From: Microthrixaceae bacterium
Lineage (GTDB): Bacteria > Actinomycetota > Acidimicrobiia > Acidimicrobiales > Microtrichaceae
DNA: 64,000 nt
Reading direction: 5' to 3'
Assembly: GCA_019694615.1 (NCBI GenBank)
Contig: JAIBBP010000242.1
Span: 1 to 64,000, forward strand
Shown here: piece after piece, positions 25,893-33,792 of the stretch
How the letters are laid out: the number at the start of each line of letters is the position of its first letter
Position numbering within the stretch: the first letter of the stretch is position 1
Program-made: the position numbers and the translations under genes
Notes under the pieces: generated by a model
The model's database searches: none
What the model saw: only the letters and a program-made list of their open reading frames with translations
What the model was told of the DNA's origin: nothing

Positions 25893-25945
25893 GTGAGCTT
25901 TGGGGATTCGCGGGGACGGGTCGCGCGACTCCCCCAAAGTTGCGG
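25893..25945. repeat. dispersed palindromic intergenic element, copy B
   Basis: The outer arms CTTTGGGG (25898-25905) and CCCCAAAG (25932-25939) pair, with TCGCG/CGCGA inside. Its reverse complement matches the element at 14011-14060. It lies between convergent proB and pspA, where a bidirectional terminator is expected. Confidence 0.65.
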
Positions 25946-25965
25946 ACGGGTGGGCGAGCCGGGCC

Positions 25966-26772
25966 CTACGCGGTGCCGGCAGTACCGGCAGTGCCACCCT
26001 CGGTCGCGGTCTGTGGTGCATCGGCGGTTGCCGTGTCGGTGGCTGGAGCCGTTCCGAGCCCGAGCTGTGAACGGATCTCCTCGAGGCGGGCCTGAGCCTC
26101 GACGTTGATCGAGGCCTGCTCGACCTCGAGCATCTTGGCCTCGACGCTCGCTCCCTCCAGCTCAGCCCCGGCCATTGCCTTCGCCTGACGCTCCTCGATC
26201 TTGCGGCTGATCTCATCGAAGGTCGGCACATCCTGTCCGACCACCTCCGACAGCGAGCCGAGCGCCTTGTTGAGCTGTTCCTGCATCTTCGCCTGGTCGA
26301 GCTGGCTGAGGAGCTTCTGCTTCTCAGCCAGCTTCTTCTGAAGCGCTGCGCTGTTCTGCTGCACCGCAGCCTTCGCCTGATCCGATGCGGTGGCGGACTG
26401 CAGCGCCAACGCCTTCAGACCCTCGACCTCGCGCTCGAGTGCGATCAAGCGGTTGGCGAACGCCTCCGCGGCCGACGTGTACTCGGCAGCCTTCGCCGTG
26501 TTACCGGCTTTAGTCGCCTCGTCCACCATCAACACCGCTTGGCGGGCGTTCGCTCCGACCTTCTCGAGCTCCTCCAACTTGCGGTTGAGCTGCATCTCGG
26601 TGGTCTTCTGGTTGGCGATGACGCTCGCCGCCTGCTCCTTGAGACGACGGTGCTGCTCCTGCGCCTCGGTGATGGCCTGCTCGAGCTGCACCTTCGGGTC
26701 GGCCTTCTCGTTGAAGGACATGTTGAGCTTCGCCCCGAGGTACTTCCACCACTTCTTCAGCGTCTTGAGCAT
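25966..26772 (-). CDS. pspA: PspA/IM30 family membrane-stress protein
   Basis: A 268-residue protein, nearly all alpha-helical coiled coil, of the PspA/Vipp1 family that assembles on the inner face of the membrane and protects it. It starts MLKTLKKWWKYLGAKLN and continues with the family landmark DPKVQLEQAITEAQEQHRRLKEQAA (residues about 22-46). The tail after about 235 is Ala/Thr-rich and low complexity. ATG 26772 is supported by a TACCAT box 6 bp upstream; an upstream in-frame start would contain that box. It is downstream of murJ on the same strand but has its own promoter. Confidence 0.9.
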   Translation of the reverse strand: MLKTLKKWWKYLGAKLNMSFNEKADPKVQLEQAITEAQEQHRRLKEQAASVIANQKTTEMQLNRKLEELEKVGANARQAVLMVDEATKAGNTAKAAEYTSAAEAFANRLIALEREVEGLKALALQSATASDQAKAAVQQNSAALQKKLAEKQKLLSQLDQAKMQEQLNKALGSLSEVVGQDVPTFDEISRKIEERQAKAMAGAELEGASVEAKMLEVEQASINVEAQARLEEIRSQLGLGTAPATDTATADAPQTATEGGTAGTAGTA

Positions 26773-26778
26773 GGGGCG

Positions 26779-26784
26779 ATGGTA
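26779..26784 (-). promoter_or_regulatory. -10 box of pspA (leaderless type)
   Basis: TACCAT on the minus strand, 6 bp before the ATG at 26772. Confidence 0.6.
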
Positions 26785-26838
26785 GTGCCGATGAGCTCGC
26801 AAGGCGTCCCGCCGGAGCTGAGAGTCGTCGTATGCGAC

Positions 26839-28446
26839 TCAGATGCGGAGCCGACGACGAGCGGCGGAAAGCGTCATCTTCGCTTCCTCGATCCCGAGAG
26901 CGAGCGTCAGAGCGAAGTACGTCACCCCGCCTGCTAACACCCCGACCATGACCGCCGCGACTGCGCCTGTCCCCGAGTCATCATGCAGGACCAGGCGAAC
27001 CAGCCACACGACGACACCCATGCCGAGCGCCGCTACGGCCATCCGGGCAATCGGAGCGAAGGGGGGGAGCGAGACGGATCCGTCGAGCTCGCGAAGTCGA
27101 CGCTCGAAGCGCCAGATCGCCAGCGCCGCGGCGAGCAGGTAGGCCACCGAGTAGGCCAGAGCGAACGAGGTCGACGTCGCAGCTCCGGCGATCGCCAGGC
27201 CGACCACACCGGCGAGGTTGATCCCGTTCTCGATCGCGTTGAGCCAGAACGGGGTGCGGGTGTCGCTCAGCGCGTAGAACCCACGACAGGCGAACAGGTA
27301 CGCGGAGAAGGCCGGGAGGCCGATCGCGAACGCGGCGACGGCGCGGCCGGTGAGCCGGGCATCTTCTGCCGTGAGGTTGCCGCGCTGCAGGAACGAGGTG
27401 ATCGGCGTTGCGAGCAGCACATAGCCGATAGCGGCGGGCACTATTAGGGCAGCGAGCAGCCGGAGCCCGCGGCCGAACCGGTCGGCAAGCGCCTGGTAGT
27501 CCGATCGAGCCGCGGCACTGGCGAGCTCCGGTGTCATCGTCGTCATGATCGAGACGGCGATGAGCCCGTGGGGAAGCTGGAAGAAGATAAACGCGTCCGA
27601 GTACCGCTTGTTGTCGGGTAGCAGTACGAGAACCGTGAGCAACGCCAACTGGTTGGCGACGACATAGCCGAACGTCCAGCCCGAGAGTCGGACGACCTGA
27701 CGCACGGCGCGGTGGCGGAACTGGGGGGCGAAGCGGATCGGGATGTCGCCTCGGCGGACTGCCCACATCAACGGGACCGACATCGCCGCGACCCCGGCGG
27801 TCGTTCCGAGCCCGAGCCACAGCAGAGTCGAAAGGTCACGCTGGGTCGCGTCCAGGATTGCGGCCTCGCCCTGGAGTCGGAGGCCGACGATCATGAAGGC
27901 GACGATCGACACCAGGTTGGTGAGCACAGGAGCGAACGCCGCGGTGCGATACATGCGCGAGGCGTTGAGATACGCCGTGCTCAGACTGGTGACCGCGTAG
28001 AAGAGGATCTGAGGGAACGTGAGATACAGCAGGTCGACGATGATCTCGAGCTTCCGGAGAGACTCGGCGTCGTGGCCCGGGCCCGACAAGACGTTTCGCC
28101 CCACAACCTCGCCCACGGCGGTGCCGGCGAGAGCCACCACCGACAGGACCACGGAGGCGACGAACCCGACCGACAGCATCACCGAGGTCGATTCGTCGTC
28201 GTGTTCCGTCCGGGCGCGCACGAAAAGTGGAACCAGCGTGGCCGAGAGAACCCCACCGACGACGAGCTCGTACACGAGGTTCGGGGCGGAGTTCGCCAGG
28301 TTGTAGAGGTCGGCGAGTTCGCTCTGGCCGATGGCGTACGCCAGCACGAAGACCCGCGCGAAACCGGTGAGTCGACTCAGGGCCGTGCCCGCTGCGACGA
28401 ACAGCGACTCGCGGCCGGCGCGCCGCGCCGAGCTGTCGTCGGTCAC
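26839..28446 (-). CDS. murJ: MurJ/MviN-type lipid II flippase
   Basis: A 535-residue polytopic MOP-superfamily protein with about 14 membrane helices that moves lipid II across the membrane. The N-terminus RESLFVAAGTALSRLTGFAR and the segments NSAPNLVYELVVGGVLSATLVPLF and FFQLPHGLIAVSIMTTMTPEL are characteristic. GTG 28446 overlaps the stop of the upstream membrane protein gene. It lacks the large C-terminal pseudokinase extension known from mycobacterial MviN. With mre, mrdA and rodA it adds to the wall-synthesis content of the window. Confidence 0.92.
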   Translation of the reverse strand: MTDDSSARRAGRESLFVAAGTALSRLTGFARVFVLAYAIGQSELADLYNLANSAPNLVYELVVGGVLSATLVPLFVRARTEHDDESTSVMLSVGFVASVVLSVVALAGTAVGEVVGRNVLSGPGHDAESLRKLEIIVDLLYLTFPQILFYAVTSLSTAYLNASRMYRTAAFAPVLTNLVSIVAFMIVGLRLQGEAAILDATQRDLSTLLWLGLGTTAGVAAMSVPLMWAVRRGDIPIRFAPQFRHRAVRQVVRLSGWTFGYVVANQLALLTVLVLLPDNKRYSDAFIFFQLPHGLIAVSIMTTMTPELASAAARSDYQALADRFGRGLRLLAALIVPAAIGYVLLATPITSFLQRGNLTAEDARLTGRAVAAFAIGLPAFSAYLFACRGFYALSDTRTPFWLNAIENGINLAGVVGLAIAGAATSTSFALAYSVAYLLAAALAIWRFERRLRELDGSVSLPPFAPIARMAVAALGMGVVVWLVRLVLHDDSGTGAVAAVMVGVLAGGVTYFALTLALGIEEAKMTLSAARRRLRI

Positions 28447-29219
28447 TGTTGCTGCGCCTGAGGCGTGCCGTCGTCGGAGTCGAGGCGAACGCTCGCCGGG
28501 CGGGTGGAAGGAGCCGTGGACGTCTCGTCGATGGCCTGACGGAGGGCTTCGAGCTCGTCGCTGATTGACGTGATCTGTGAGTCGAGTTCGTCGAACGCGT
28601 CGGCGCCTGCACCGCCGCTGACGAGTTCGATTCCGCGGACGACGGTTTCCTCGAGTCGTACCTGAAGCGTTACCAGTCGAGTCCGGGTCTTCTCGATCGC
28701 AGCGTCGATGCGGTCAGCTGCCTCCACCTTGGACCGCAACGCTGCCGTAGTCGGGTCATCGGAACCCTCAGTTCGCGACGCTTCTGAAGTCGCGAGCCTG
28801 CGCCGCGCGACCTCTGGATCGAGCTTCCGGTAGGCCTTGCTCAGATCGTTGCCTGTTCGGGCAGCGTTCCACATCTCGTCGACGGTCGTTGCGGCTCGGT
28901 CGCCGAGACTCGCCAACCGATCGCGGACGGGCCCATCGGGAACGCCGGCGACCACTTCCGCGAACTGCTTGGCGGACCTGAGTGCGTCCTGGGCGATGCG
29001 TCGCCACGGTTCCCCGACGGTGAACGGGTCGATTCGCTGGGCGGTGACGCCTGAGCCTCGACGAGGGAGCCGGAGCGCTGCCGCAACTCCGGTCCCGATG
29101 AGCAGTCCGAGGATCGCTCCCACCACGACGCCCATCGGCCCGCCCGGGATGCCGACGAGCGCGCCGAGAGCGGTACCGCCACCGGCGAGCGCCACGGCGG
29201 GGAGCGCTCGGTCCGTCAT
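28443..29219 (-). CDS. membrane protein of unknown function
   Basis: 258 residues. A hydrophobic, Gly-rich N-terminus (ALAGGGTALGALVGIPGGPMGVVVGAILGLLIG in spaced form, about 10-45) predicts one or two membrane helices. The rest is soluble and largely helical, with a coiled-coil-like region at about 165-240. The end is polar and Gln-rich. It overlaps the AAA+ gene upstream and murJ downstream by 4 bp each, so the three are translationally coupled. No family was recognised. The context suggests a cell-envelope partner of the ATPase or of MurJ. Confidence 0.75.
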   Translation of the reverse strand: MTDRALPAVALAGGGTALGALVGIPGGPMGVVVGAILGLLIGTGVAAALRLPRRGSGVTAQRIDPFTVGEPWRRIAQDALRSAKQFAEVVAGVPDGPVRDRLASLGDRAATTVDEMWNAARTGNDLSKAYRKLDPEVARRRLATSEASRTEGSDDPTTAALRSKVEAADRIDAAIEKTRTRLVTLQVRLEETVVRGIELVSGGAGADAFDELDSQITSISDELEALRQAIDETSTAPSTRPASVRLDSDDGTPQAQQQ

Positions 29220-30742
29220 GACGACGACGGTAGTTGAGTTGCCGCGCTCGGCGTTGCAGGCGGCTTCGGCGGATCGGCCGGATCGGCCGCCGGAATGTAG
29301 GGCGGAGGGCCGACCGGCGGCGGAAGCGAGTCCATACCTGGATCGGCCCCGATGTCGTCGGCGGAGAATCGTTGGAGGTCGTCGTCGGTCGGATGCTCGA
29401 TGCGCGCCACGCGTGTCGCGTGTCGCGCCACGGAGGCCTCGAACAGGTTGCGGGCGAAGCGACCGTTTCCGAAGCCCTTGTCACGCGGTTCAGCGTCGAG
29501 CACATCGCGAACACGTTGGATCGAGCTCTCATCGAGCGCGTACCGCTGCTTGCGGCAGATGCCCTCGAAGATCCGCTGCAACTCGTCGGTCGAGTAGTCC
29601 GGGAAGTTGATCGTCTTCGGGAACCTCGACTTCAGTCCAGGATTCGCCGCAATCAGATCGGCCATCTCGTCGGGGTAGCCGGCGACAACCACGGCGGTGC
29701 GATCGCGGCGGTCCTCCATGCACTTCACCATCTGGTCGACCGCCTCGCGACCGAAGTCGGCCTCTCCGCCGCGCACCAAGGTGTACGCCTCGTCGACGAA
29801 CAACATCCCACCGTCGGCCTCGTCGAACCGCTTCACCACGAGAGGAGCGGTCTGCCCGACGAACCCGGCGACCATGCCGGAGCGGTCGGTTTCGACGAGA
29901 TGGCCGCGACTCAACGCCCCGACGGAGTGGTAGATCTGCGCCAGGAGCCGCGCGACCGTGGTCTTGCCGGTCCCGGGGTTGCCGACGAACACCAGGTGCA
30001 GGCTTGTGTCGATGGTGGGGAGATCGCGTTCCTTGCGGAGCTGCTGAACCCGGAGGAGGTCGGTGACGAGACGGACCTCCTCCTTCACCTCGGTCAGCCC
30101 GACGAGCGAATCGAGTTCGGCCAACAACTCCTCGATCGGGCGGGGAGGAGTCACCGCAGGCAGGGTGGAAGGCGTGCCGGTGGGATCCGCGGATTCGGGT
30201 ATGTGTGGCTCCACCTTCGCGACCTCGGGTTGACGGTCGCGGGGCACGAGCATCCGGATGTGATTGAGGAGAAGGTTCCGATAGGAGCCGATCGCATCGA
30301 GCTCTGCTTGCGCGGTGATCTCGTCGAGCGCTGCGATGAGGTGACAAATGTCGAGCGCCCGGCGGTAGTACGTCATCGCTCGCTCGCCGCCGTCCTGGCC
30401 GTCGGCAGTCACCAGGATGTCGAACATGATCGACAGGCGACTCAACCAGTCCTTCTTGCCGGCGACGAGCGTCGACTTGCGGAGGACTGTCGGAGTTGCT
30501 CCGGCCAGGTCGGTGGGAAGCAGCGGACCGAACGTGTTGGTGAGAGCCCACAGCTCGTTGTCGGTCAGCCGGTCGTCCACGTCGATGAACGCGACGCACA
30601 GGTTGAACGCCTCGATGACGACCTCGTCGTGGAAATCGCCTCGTCGGGGAGGCGATACACGCGACGCCGCGTCGGTGACGACGACGGTGACGTCGTCGAT
30701 GAAGGCGTGAACCACCGGGGCGAGCGCGTCGGCTGCTCTCAC
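29216..30742 (-). CDS. AAA+ ATPase with TerB-like N-terminal domain (CbbX/EccA-like)
   Basis: 508 residues. The N-terminal part (about 25-140) resembles a TerB-type helical domain (DEVVIEAFNLCVAFIDVDDRLTDNE in spaced form). The AAA+ module has GLTEVKEEV, Walker A GNPGTGKTT near 253 and Walker B MLFVDEAYTL near 306, then CRKQRY and GNGRFARNLFE typical of CbbX, SpoVK and EccA proteins. The C-terminal 50 residues are Pro-rich. GTG 30742 is chosen because TAGCCT lies 8 bp upstream; a TTG start 27 bp further out would overlap that box. EccA proteins belong to type VII systems, but their N-terminal domain is different and the secretion locus is 13 kb away, so the link is weak. Confidence 0.8.
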   Translation of the reverse strand: MRAADALAPVVHAFIDDVTVVVTDAASRVSPPRRGDFHDEVVIEAFNLCVAFIDVDDRLTDNELWALTNTFGPLLPTDLAGATPTVLRKSTLVAGKKDWLSRLSIMFDILVTADGQDGGERAMTYYRRALDICHLIAALDEITAQAELDAIGSYRNLLLNHIRMLVPRDRQPEVAKVEPHIPESADPTGTPSTLPAVTPPRPIEELLAELDSLVGLTEVKEEVRLVTDLLRVQQLRKERDLPTIDTSLHLVFVGNPGTGKTTVARLLAQIYHSVGALSRGHLVETDRSGMVAGFVGQTAPLVVKRFDEADGGMLFVDEAYTLVRGGEADFGREAVDQMVKCMEDRRDRTAVVVAGYPDEMADLIAANPGLKSRFPKTINFPDYSTDELQRIFEGICRKQRYALDESSIQRVRDVLDAEPRDKGFGNGRFARNLFEASVARHATRVARIEHPTDDDLQRFSADDIGADPGMDSLPPPVGPPPYIPAADPADPPKPPATPSAATQLPSSS

Positions 30743-30750
30743 GGGGCCTG

Positions 30751-30756
30751 AGGCTA
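30751..30756 (-). promoter_or_regulatory. -10 box of the TerB-like/AAA+ gene
   Basis: TAGCCT on the minus strand, 8 bp before GTG 30742. Confidence 0.55.
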
Positions 30757-30764
30757 CCGGTTCC

Positions 30765-30830
30765 CCCAACCCGTTCTGTTGTACGAAGCGCGCGCGTGGC
30801 CGCGCGCTTTGTACAACAGAACGGGTTGGG
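30765..30830. repeat. 30-bp-stem palindrome between divergent promoters
   Basis: The outer arm CCCAACCCGTTCTGTTGTAC (30765-30784) is the exact complement of 30811-30830. A G-T pair and nine more pairs (AAGCGCGCG with CGCGCGCTT) follow, closing on a six-base loop CGTGGC. It fills the space between the two divergent -10 boxes at 30751-30756 and 30840-30845, so it overlaps both -35 regions and cannot be a simple terminator. Confidence 0.8.
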
Positions 30831-30839
30831 TGGCGCCGG

Positions 30840-30845
30840 TAGTCT
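30840..30845 (+). promoter_or_regulatory. -10 box of the MoxR gene (leaderless type)
   Basis: TAGTCT, 6 bp, then ATG 30852. Confidence 0.6.
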
Positions 30846-30851
30846 GGCCCG

Positions 30852-31766
30852 ATGTCCTACCGTTTCGAATCCCCCTCCGACGTACGCACCCGGCTCGGCC
30901 AGGTCGACTACCTGTCGGACGACGCAATCGCCGGGATCGTGTACCTCGCCGATCGGCTCGGCAAGCCGATCCTGGTGGAAGGCCCGGCGGGTACCGGCAA
31001 GACCCAGCTGGCGAAGTCGGTCGCCGACATCATCGGCGCCCGTCTTATCCGCCTTCAGTGCTACGAGGGGCTCGACGAGTCCAAGGCGCTCTACGAGTGG
31101 AACTACAAGAAGCAGCTGCTCCGGATCCAGGCGACGAAGACCGAGGGGGAGTCGGCGGACTGGGACCAGATCGAGGAGGACATCTTCTCCGACGATTTCC
31201 TCCTGACCCGGCCCTTGCTCGAAGCCATCCGTGCCGATGATCCGGTGGTGCTGCTGATCGACGAGGTCGACCGCGTCGAGGTCGAGACCGAGGCGCTACT
31301 GCTGGAGATCCTGTCGGACTATCAGGTGTCGATCCCCGAGCTGGGCACCATCGAGGCGAAACAGATCCCGCTCGTCTTCCTCACGTCCAACAACACCCGC
31401 GAGTTGTCCGAGGCACTCAAGCGGCGTTGCCTGTTCCTTCACATCGACTACCCCGACATGGAGCGCGAGAAGGAGATCGTGCTCACGAAGGTGCCCGACA
31501 TCACCGAGTCGCTCGCCGATCAGGTCGCCCGCATCGTGCGGTCGATCCGTCAGATGGAGCTCAAGAAGTCGCCATCGGTATCCGAGACGCTCGACTGGGC
31601 TCAGACCCTCATGCTCCTAGGGGTGACCAAGGTCGACGCCGAGACAGCGGCGAACACTGCGAACATCCTCCTCAAGTACCAATCGGACATCGCCAAGGCG
31701 ACCAAGGAATTCGGCAACGAAGGCTCGAGCTTCCGCAAGGGCGGCCCGCTCTCGACGTCCTCATGA
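30852..31766 (+). CDS. MoxR-type AAA+ ATPase
   Basis: A 304-residue MoxR-family ATPase. Walker A is GPAGTGKT (44-51), Walker B VVLLIDEVDR lies near 135, and sensor 1 is LTSNNTREL with RRCLFLHIDYP after it. MoxR proteins act as chaperones that mature metalloenzymes or other complexes, usually with a VWA-domain partner. Such a partner follows here with a 4-bp overlap. This sequence resembles the CoxD-like branch. It is transcribed from a leaderless promoter divergent from the TerB-like/AAA+ gene. Confidence 0.92.
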   Translation: MSYRFESPSDVRTRLGQVDYLSDDAIAGIVYLADRLGKPILVEGPAGTGKTQLAKSVADIIGARLIRLQCYEGLDESKALYEWNYKKQLLRIQATKTEGESADWDQIEEDIFSDDFLLTRPLLEAIRADDPVVLLIDEVDRVEVETEALLLEILSDYQVSIPELGTIEAKQIPLVFLTSNNTRELSEALKRRCLFLHIDYPDMEREKEIVLTKVPDITESLADQVARIVRSIRQMELKKSPSVSETLDWAQTLMLLGVTKVDAETAANTANILLKYQSDIAKATKEFGNEGSSFRKGGPLSTSS

Positions 31767-33247
31767 CGACCTCGGGTCACCTCCTCGCGAACGGTGAGGG
31801 GCTGCTCGCGTTGCTCAACGGGTTCATCGCCGAACTGCGTGAGGCCGGCCTCCCGGTCAGCCTCACCGAGAACCTCGACGCGATGGAGGCGGTGAAGCAC
31901 ATCCCAATCGAGGATCGTGCGGCCTTCAAGTACGCCCTCGCGGCGACACTCGTCAAGAACAACGCTCACTGGCGAAGTTTCGAGACGGTGTTCGAGGTCT
32001 ACTTCTCGATGCGGGGCCGCCAGTTCGCGCTCGGCGACGAGGGAGAGGCGCTGCCCGATGAATTGGCCGACGCGCTCGCAGCGGCCGCCGGTGACGGGCA
32101 GGGCGACGGACAGATGCAGGGCGGGGGCGGTGGCGAGCAGATGTCGCCCGAGGAGCTCGCCGAGATGCTCTACAAGTCGTTGATGAAGGGCGACGACGCG
32201 CTGATGCGAGCTGTTGCTCGACAAGCCGTCCGTCGCTACGCCGGCATGGAACCGGGTCGTCCGGTCGGGGGTACCTACTACTTGTACCGGACGCTTCGGA
32301 ATCTCGACCTCGACGGCGTGCTCGAACGACTGATGCAGCAGACCGAGCAGGACGCTCCCGAGGAACTCAGCCCACTCGAAAGGCGTCTCGAGGAGGACGA
32401 GTTCACCGAGCGAATCGAGAAGGTGAAAAAGGAGATCGAAGCGGAGATTCGCCGACGACTCGTCGCCGACCGTGGGGTCGAGGCGATGGCGAAGACGCTC
32501 CGAAAGCCGCTTCCGGAGGACATCGACTTCATGCACGCGTCGCGTGACGAGATGAAGCTCCTCCGTCAGGCGATCTACCCGCTGACCCGCAAGCTCGCCG
32601 TTCGTCTCGCCCGAAAGCGTCGGCACGGTCGCAAGGGTCCCTTGGACTTCCGCAACACGGTCCGCCACTCGCTCAGCTACGGCGGCGTGCCGGCGGAGCC
32701 AAAGTTCAAGTACCCCCGACCGGCCAAGCCGGAGATCTTCGTGATCGCCGACATCTCTGGTTCGGTCGCCAGCTTTGCTCGCTTCACGCTGCACCTCGTC
32801 TACGCGGTCAGTTCACAGTTCTCGCGGGTGCGATCGTTCGTCTTCATCGATGGTGTCGACGAGGTCACGCACTTCTTCGAGGGCACCGACGACATTCTCG
32901 ACGCCATCCACCGGGTCAACACCGAGGCCGACGTCGTATGGGTCGACGGCCACTCCGATTACGGGCACGCGTTCGAGGTCTTCTGGTCGAAGTGGGGCAA
33001 GGACATCGGCCCGAAGACCACCGTGATGATCCTCGGCGATGCGCGGAACAACTACCACGCCAGCCAGAGCTGGGTGATCAAAGAGATCCGCCACCGCGCC
33101 CGGCACGTGTTCTGGCTGAACCCCGAACCGAAGAGCTACTGGGATACCGGCGACTCGATCGTCGGCGAGTACGCGACGCATTGCGACGGGGCGTTCGAGT
33201 GCCGCAACATGCGCCAGCTCGAGCGGTTCGTCGACAACCTCGTCTGA
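31763..33247 (+). CDS. VWA-domain protein, CoxE-like
   Basis: A 494-residue cytosolic protein. The N-terminal helical half has a Gly/Gln-rich insert (about 110-130). The C-terminal von Willebrand A domain has the metal-adhesion motif D330-I-S332-G-S334, followed by conserved late motifs (FVFIDGVDEV, ILGDARNNY). CoxE-type VWA proteins work with MoxR ATPases in metallocofactor insertion into CO dehydrogenase-like enzymes. No such enzyme is encoded here, so the target is unknown. It starts at ATG 31763, overlapping the ATPase gene. Confidence 0.88.
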   Translation: MTTSGHLLANGEGLLALLNGFIAELREAGLPVSLTENLDAMEAVKHIPIEDRAAFKYALAATLVKNNAHWRSFETVFEVYFSMRGRQFALGDEGEALPDELADALAAAAGDGQGDGQMQGGGGGEQMSPEELAEMLYKSLMKGDDALMRAVARQAVRRYAGMEPGRPVGGTYYLYRTLRNLDLDGVLERLMQQTEQDAPEELSPLERRLEEDEFTERIEKVKKEIEAEIRRRLVADRGVEAMAKTLRKPLPEDIDFMHASRDEMKLLRQAIYPLTRKLAVRLARKRRHGRKGPLDFRNTVRHSLSYGGVPAEPKFKYPRPAKPEIFVIADISGSVASFARFTLHLVYAVSSQFSRVRSFVFIDGVDEVTHFFEGTDDILDAIHRVNTEADVVWVDGHSDYGHAFEVFWSKWGKDIGPKTTVMILGDARNNYHASQSWVIKEIRHRARHVFWLNPEPKSYWDTGDSIVGEYATHCDGAFECRNMRQLERFVDNLV

Positions 33248-33266
33248 AGTCGGCGTGCGGCCCGAC

Positions 33267-33752
33267 TCAGCCGAGCAGCGTAGCGACGAGCTTCGCCTCC
33301 TCGGCGAGGTGTTCCTTGAGCCCGTCGATGATGGCCCTTTCGACCTGACTTCCCACGAGCAGCACACGGACCCGTAGATCACCGCCAACGTTGCGGATCG
33401 ACCCCTCGGAGCTCTCGGTGAACCGGGCAGACGCCGACGCCTCGAGCTTCGACGCGTAGTGATCGGGGAGCAGCTTGGTGCGCGACGTCAACGTCGACAG
33501 GTCGTAGGTCGTCTCCTCGACCCACGTGAGGCGGTCAGGATCAATGATCGCCAGGGCTGCTGCCGGCAGGTCGGCCGTGAACTTGTACCGAAGCCGAAGC
33601 ACGACCCGATCGCCGTGCTCGGTGCGGCCGAGCATCTCGGGCCGACTGATGCGACCGAACTCGGGAAGCTGTTCGTACATCGCCTGCGACGAGTAGCAGG
33701 CGATGACTTCCTCAGGTGCGGCGTCGAAGGGCTGCCTGACATCGAACTTCAT
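33267..33752 (-). CDS. DUF2505 protein (START/SRPBCC-like fold)
   Basis: 161 residues starting MKFDVRQPFDAAPEEVIACYSS, matching the actinobacterial DUF2505 group predicted to form a helix-grip lipid- or ligand-binding fold. No signal peptide or membrane helix is visible. The gene lies 40 bp downstream of the PaaX-like regulator on the same strand and converges on the VWA gene, with a short AGTCGG/CCGACT hairpin at the junction. The ligand is unknown. Confidence 0.78.
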   Translation of the reverse strand: MKFDVRQPFDAAPEEVIACYSSQAMYEQLPEFGRISRPEMLGRTEHGDRVVLRLRYKFTADLPAAALAIIDPDRLTWVEETTYDLSTLTSRTKLLPDHYASKLEASASARFTESSEGSIRNVGGDLRVRVLLVGSQVERAIIDGLKEHLAEEAKLVATLLG

Positions 33753-33792
33753 CGCGGGGCACTCTATGCCGCGCGCTTCAGCGGTGGAGGGG

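Noticed and set aside
29216-30742. AAA+ gene as part of the type VII locus (EccA)
   Set aside because: The N-terminal domain looks TerB-like rather than the EccA TPR domain, and it is coupled to murJ, 13 kb from the secretion genes.
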